64,000 bases of DNA from Laburnicola sp. R22_1. Lineage: Eukaryota > Ascomycota > Dothideomycetes > Pleosporales > Didymosphaeriaceae. The DNA lies in the NCBI GenBank assembly GCA_014281115.1, contig JACONQ010000002.1, forward strand, positions 4,278,001-4,342,000, given 5' to 3'. Positions 59,059 to 64,000 of this stretch are shown here, one piece after another. Within the stretch, counting starts at the first letter, position 1. Each line of letters begins with the position of its first letter. Made by a program: the position numbers and the translations under genes. A model generated the notes under the pieces. It made no database searches. It worked only from the letters and a program-made list of their open reading frames with translations, and was not told the origin of the DNA.

Positions 59059-60767
59059 GTTGGGTTCTTGGGTTCTGGTTGGGAGGAAGAGGCTTGAAAT
59101 ATGGGAGGCTTGTATGAAATTTCGATGAGTGCGATGTTGGTTTTCGAATTGTTGAGATCAACGGGGGAATTTGGTTTTTAAATAAATCCTTAGATCTTGG
59201 CTGCTTCAACGCAGGCGTATGTATACGGTTCCGGCATTGCCAGTTCATTAAACTGATTGGAGTGTCGCTTCCGGTGGAGGAGCAGTGAGACGTCGGATCC
59301 GAAGGCAAGTACACCCATCTAGCAACAAATGAAGTTTGCGACGCGTATATAGCTCTATAAAGTCACACATATCGCTTTCGCCGTGAAAAAATCCCCACTG
59401 GGAGCGTGCAATATTCGTTGATGGCGCGATAACTCGTCGTGACGGTGCGTTGGTGTTGTGTGTCGGTTCCGAATCTCGGATCCGACTGCGTTCGCTCGGG
59501 TAGTCTTCCGGCGTCAAATCATCAAAAGCAAGGTTTCGCGCCAGGCTCCGAGCTCCGAATCCTACATGTTCTGGAGTGTATTGTATCAGCAACTACTCAA
59601 CAGCATGTGGTTATGGTGTTGTTACTGGCATGTGTACGGGCATGGTACACCTAGCTGATATCACGTGATTAATAACTAACATTGGAATCGTATCCTTTAT
59701 ACGACCGGCTGACATCCCTCCAGCGAGAATAGCCTAAGGAAGAAGAAAAATTATTAGTAAATGATTCTGCAGCAAGAGTTTACCGAGGTGCTTTGGAAGT
59801 AGTACTTTTCGACGTACAGCATACGGTATGACGTAATTAAGTTATCAAAGGCACCAGGTGGTGTAATAATTATTGTCTAGTTTACATCAGCGTACCTCAC
59901 CAAAATCGCGGCTAATCTGCTGACGTAAAGCGGATAATAATTATTGTGAAGGCAGCGACAGTTACTAATGCCTTGCGCTTAGATGCAGACATTTAGAAGA
60001 TACATGGCCGAAGTGTTGGACCTAGCGCCATAAAGGTATCAACAACACAACCAGCGCATCGATCTACTACCTACTACCTAATACACGGCAGACTCCCTAG
60101 AACCCCAAGACAGATCATACCTCGTAATCTATCAGGGGTCGGGGAAAAAATGGTGGTTCACGTGCCTATCCCCTCCACACCAGTACAAAGGGGATTAGGG
60201 AAACGCCACGGCTGAAGATGGCCTTCTCGCATATGGAAATCACTTCCCCGGACAATTTTTTTGCCGAAAAACTAACCCTTGTAGGCTTGGAACTGCCTTT
60301 GTGGCTGCGCACGGCTTGATTTTTGCTATCGAATTGACGTTGTTCTAGATGGCTCTATACGACTCCAAACTCCTCATGGCACTAGATCGACATATGAAGA
60401 AGAAAAGCTAGAGAAAAGCTCTTGCCCAGTCCGCTTTCGCAGATTCCCTTTGCTTTTCTAGCAACGATTATGTACTAGCCGTGGAGGCGATCCAATGAGC
60501 TAGTGTCAATTGAGGCTCACGCATCGGGATGAGAGAAGGCCGAGGCATGCATAGCAGCCTTAATTTTTAGCAAGTCACTAATTCTAATCAGTGGCGTTGG
60601 ATGGGCAATTGGAAGATTACGATCATCAGGATTCATGATATCGACCATGGCGTCGCCTGCGATTTAAGACTATTGACCCATTCACTTTTCGACATCCTCT
60701 TTGTTCTTTTATATCGTCAATTTGTTTCCGGCAGTGTCCAGTACACCTGAACTTCATAATTCTGATC
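59059..60767. other. intergenic region; repeat of 58.65-58.74 kb at 59.65-59.75 kb
   Basis: No gene recognised. The stretch around 59660-59745 (AACTAACATT, GACCGGCTGACATCCCTC, GCGAGAATAGCCTAA) is a diverged direct repeat of 58645-58715 on the other side of the NmrA-like fragment. Confidence 0.4.
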
Positions 60768-61322
60768 ATGGCGCGAATCTCCATACGCTCAGTCTTATCA
60801 CTTCCTCTGCTGAATCAAGTAAGAGTCGATGCGCTGTTCACAGGAAACCAAGAATGCGCCCTTGTCGGAGAAGTCGTGGAGAAGGTTCGTCTCGCACCGT
60901 CTGCAACCGCATATTGCTCCTCTCTCCTCCAGATCTCCACCGTCACCGTCACAAGAACAGCGACCCAGACTTCAACACTGTTAGTCAGTAGCATCGTCGA
61001 GACTGTGCCGACGAGCGTGGTCTCGGTAACGGAGAGATCGACAACCGGTACAGTCTCTGCTACCGAGGATGCTGTCACTGAATTTACCATCGTGTAAGTA
61101 TTATTAGGTGGATTCGGAGCAAACCAGGTTGACAATTGCTAGGACTAGCGTTACAAGCGTTTGCCCCGGCTCAGTGTCGACTGCTGTTGTACTGCGAGGC
61201 CTATACATCCATGTACCCGTGTCAAAGAAGGGTAAATCTTCTACTAATACTACACCTTGCAAATCGGGCTCCAAATTCGCCACCAAGTCTGTGTCGACGA
61301 AACCGACTACTTCTCGTACCAG

Positions 61323-61771
61323 CAGCGTAGCCACTGTAGCGTAGTACACTACAGCTACCCCCTATCGCTCTACGCTACAGTAGGAGTAGGCGCTATATTC
61401 TTATAGTATTACAATAGGGATTTTACTTTAATTATAGTATAGTTATCGAACGCACACGCAATTTTTGTCATCACCTTTTTACGCTCTTTTTGTTTACTAA
61501 GCAGGGGGCTCTGCTTTTTTTTATCATGTTATTAGCCTTTCTCGTCCTACCCCTAGGTAGATTAAATTAACACCACATAGTATACTTATTTTAAACTAAA
61601 CTTAAATAAACAAAGAGCTAACTATAATTAGTTGAGCTTTAGTATATATAACTTGCTATACTATGGCCTAAGGTTAAAGTAAAAAATATATACTACATCC
61701 TTATACCTTATAGACTATACTATAGGCTGCCAGTGTAGTACGGCCTGTACTACGTTACGTTGGATACGCTG
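61323..61771. mobile_element. 449-bp non-autonomous hAT-like element
   Basis: Ends are imperfect inverted repeats: CAGCGTAGCCACTGTAGCGT at the left and, on the other strand, CAGCGTATCCAACGTAACGT at the right. The 8-bp target duplication CGTACCAG lies at 61315-61322 and 61772-61779, the length typical for hAT transposons, as is the CAG start. The interior is AT-rich, non-coding, and includes a copy of the dispersed repeat also found at 26.2-28.8 kb. Confidence 0.85.
61440..61590 (+). repeat. copy of dispersed AT-rich repeat family
   Basis: Matches 28661-28828 and 26565-26730, with the least mutated version of the shared core: TACTAAGCAGGGGGCTCTGC, then CTACCCCTAGGTAGATTAAA. Confidence 0.7.
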
Positions 61772-62632
61772 CGTACCAGTTATGCACCCGGTACCACCGA
61801 CCACAAAACAAGTAAGCCGACATCTTCGAACAAACCTTCCACCACACCAATCGCCTGCAAGGGTGCGCCGAGCGGCCTCGAAAAGTTCTTGTGTCCGAAG
61901 ATCACAAAAGCTTGCAGCTGTATTGTGACAACACCAACCTCTACCATCACGGCCACTGTCAGCACAGTCGAGGCTAAGACCGTCCTCTCCACTCTGACCA
62001 ACGCAGCCACTACAATTACGACAACACAAATCGAGAATGTAAGCAACCCGAAGTTTTTTGCATTAATTCAAAGTTAACTGTATTGCATAGGTCATAACTA
62101 CAACGACCGTCATTCCAACAACCACTTCCACCATCATAGAAACCACAACCACTTGTCGTACGTATTCATCATATCCGCCTCGTAAACACTCATTGACGAA
62201 CTTCCAGCCTGCCCCGCTCCAAACGCAATGTGCGGATCCCAATGCCTCAACATCCTCACCAACCCCAACAACTGCGGCGCCTGCGGAAAAACCTGCGCCA
62301 GCGGCGCCACATGTCAGAACGGCGTCTGTCTCAACCCCGGCTGCAGCGGCCAAACGTGCGATAGTTTTACTGCGTGCGGCGCTGGCGCGTCCTGTGTGTG
62401 CGCCTCGACTGCCTCGAATGCTGGTGTGTGTGCCGATGGCGCAACACCTTGCGCTGGTCCCGCGGATTGTGGAGCCGGGCGAACGTGTGAGGTTGGCTTT
62501 ATCTGTGTTGTTGGCACATGCTGTTCGAGGGATATTTGTATTCGGGTGACTGATGAGTGTGCGAACTTGGCTGCGCCGAGGCGGCTGTTTGTCAGGGGAA
62601 GAGCAAGGGGGAAGACGATTCGGGGGTATTAG

Positions 62633-63462
62633 GTGGGGTGTTGGTAGGTCAGTCTATCTCAGCCGCTTTCAGGGTAATATGTATGGGCTGTGTACAATAT
62701 CCAAAGGGACTAGAGTAACTATCACAAGAAGAATAATGTACTATAATTAATAAAGGGAAAGAGCATATTTCAGCTTTCAGCAGGACAATGGAGGTGTGAA
62801 TTTATAGATAGAAATCTACTTAGAACTTAATAATAATTCAGGTTTTAATTGATCCCTTTTACAACCCCATTGAATGTTTTTGTAATGTTGTACATGTAAC
62901 CCACTATCTACTCAATTCACCATCGTCTTTGCTCGAACTAAGAGGGCAACATCCGGGACTAGTTACAGCCTCCTCCTCTAGGCTAGATCAGCACACTCGG
63001 GAGCAAAATTGGGTTTCGGGTAATGAACTCGTTTATTATGGTTCCATACACACTGCTTTACCTTTAATTCACTTTTCTTTTCAGCAAATCTACTGCGTCC
63101 ACTCAGAGCGGTTTACTGTGTACCTGAATTGCGCGAAGGCTCGTCTCTGTATGCACGAATTGAGAAGTCAACCGAGTGGGCGTGCCAATCGTGACAACCA
63201 ACATGTTTTTGTCGGTGAGGAGGGGCCGAATTTTTTTTTTCGGCGTGAGACAGTTATTACTCGTATAATAAATGAAACGAATATCATCAGTAGTCAAAGT
63301 TGCTGAGCTAAAATGTGTAATTTTCATGCTGGAAGCGTCTGATCCGCACGCGCCTTTAAGGAGAAAGCTCCATAGGCATGTCTTCTGATTAGCTAAGATG
63401 TACGGCTAAAAAATGCTAGCAAAAGGCCTAATCATCTCTTATGTCATACGTGTCCGTCAGAA
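62633..63462. other. intergenic region
   Basis: No gene recognised. Convergent 3' flanks of the Cys-rich gene and the AA9 gene; 63191-63270 resembles 37612-37690. Confidence 0.4.
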
Positions 63463-64000
63463 CTAAACTCCAGTCCAAACCGGCGGCCCCGGTATGTTAT
63501 AGGTCTACAGCGCATCTCAGCATATATCTCCTTGGGAAGAGAGGAACACATACCGTACGATTCGAGACCCCCGGAGCATATATGTCGATGTTGATCTCAG
63601 GCTCTACCAAGCATTAGCAATACCTCCTCGAATGTCGTCTCATAGCACTTACGATCCATGCTCCAAACGCCGGGTATCTTGACCAAATACTCCTTTCCCG
63701 GCTCTTCCACGCCCTCCCCACCAACATCCAAGTGCGCACACTCAGGATAAAACTGCGGTTTATTCGCACTATGCAAACTGATAATCTCGTGCCTGACCAG
63801 GTACTTTCCTTTCTTCAGCCCCTCGGGAACTTTCTCACTCCACAAGCTCGGTGTTCCATCCCACCTCGAAAACGTCTTCTGGAACCAATTGCCTTCCTCG
63901 ATGGTGCCGTCCTCGAGGCCTCTCTCCCCAATCTTGAACCAGTCGGCAGTGGAAGAGTCGAAGGTGTGACAGTCATCGTTGGTGCAGCGGGCCATCCACG
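63463..64000 (-). CDS. AA9 lytic polysaccharide monooxygenase (formerly GH61), C-terminal part
   Basis: Minus-strand exons from >64000 to 63653, 63603-63554 and 63504-63463 encode the C-terminal part; the N-terminus with the copper-binding His1 lies beyond the right edge. Family landmarks: WFKIGERGLEDGTIEEGNWF, WSEKVPEGLKKGKYLVRHEI (active-site His in the YLVRHE motif), ISLHSANKPQFYPECAHLDV (Gln-x-Tyr site QFYPEC), then PGVWSMD joined to QPEINIDIYAPG and finally YNIPGPPVWTGV. AA9 enzymes oxidatively cleave cellulose using copper and a peroxide or oxygen co-substrate outside the cell. Both visible introns are short GT-AG (49 nt each). No carbohydrate-binding module follows. The Met at 63995 is internal. 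Confidence 0.9.

Larger units (their letters stand above)
60768..62632 (+). pseudogene. Thr-rich, Cys-rich protein gene split by a hAT-like element
   Basis: Four exons are inferred: 60768-61093; 61143-61322 continuing at 61780-62038; 62091-62157; 62208-62632, with 49-52 nt GT-AG introns. The first part is rich in Thr/Val/Ser (STVTVTRTATQTST), typical of O-glycosylated wall or secreted proteins; the last exon has a dense Cys pattern (NNCGACGKTCASGATCQNGV, CSGQTCDSFTACGAGASCVC), resembling Stig1-like or related Cys-rich modules. Within exon 2 a 449-bp element follows CGTACCAG; reading into it stops at 61342. Omitting the element and one CGTACCAG copy rejoins the frame and yields 419 codons including stop. 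The N-terminus is hydrophobic (MARISIRSVLSLPLL), but a cleavage site is not clear. Family uncertain. Confidence 0.7.

Noticed and set aside
1..64000. CRISPR arrays, bacterial operons, attachment sites
   Set aside because: Introns and gene families show eukaryotic fungal DNA; no regularly spaced repeats of that kind.

Overview
The window is nuclear DNA of a filamentous ascomycete (Pezizomycotina; the gene mix suggests a plant-associated Dothideomycete, which is inference). Evidence: short 49-65 nt introns, fungal-type genes (Boi-family SH3-SAM-PH protein, hybrid histidine kinase, GH45, GH5 and AA9 enzymes, F-box-like protein), and repeats carrying the scars of RIP (repeat-induced point mutation: C-to-T changes that turn Trp, Arg and Gln codons into stops and fill repeats with TpA).

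Layout. 1-22.7 kb is gene-bearing: the C-terminal part of an AT-hook protein running off the left edge (-), a BOI1/BOI2-like polarity scaffold (+), a decayed membrane-protein gene (+), a GT31-like glycosyltransferase with a GC-AG intron (-), an MFS transporter with a 12-bp coding minisatellite (-), a GH45 endoglucanase (+), a CorA-like membrane protein (-), a RIP-inactivated pogo/Fot1 transposon, and a GH5 exo-beta-1,3-glucanase (-). At 22.86-23.28 kb lies a piece of mitochondrial DNA (nad1 exon fused in frame to a LAGLIDADG intron ORF, one codon readable only with the mitochondrial code). From 23.28 to 37.3 kb stretches an AT-rich, essentially ORF-free RIP island. It contains a Copia-type LTR retrotransposon (27596-36145, 5-bp target duplication ATAGC) nested in an inverted, telomere-like CCTAAC-rich repeat, a perfect-TIR MITE, and a solo LTR (target duplication CCTAT) that looks much less mutated.

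37.3-64 kb holds an F-box-like gene (-), a Lys-rich ORF next to an out-of-frame signal peptide (-), a secreted-protein gene split by a complete 1.79-kb pogo-like transposon, a degenerate Tad1/I-type LINE (46.7-52.8 kb), a six-exon hybrid histidine kinase (-), a truncated NmrA-like gene, a Thr/Cys-rich protein gene split by a 449-bp hAT-like element with an 8-bp target duplication, and the C-terminal part of an AA9 lytic polysaccharide monooxygenase (-, runs off the right edge).

Functionally, three plant cell-wall or glucan-active enzymes and two probable secreted Cys-containing proteins share the window with dense transposon debris. Both Cys-containing genes were broken by DNA transposons whose removal, leaving one target-site copy, rejoins the reading frame exactly. 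No CRISPR, rRNA or convincing tRNA gene was seen.
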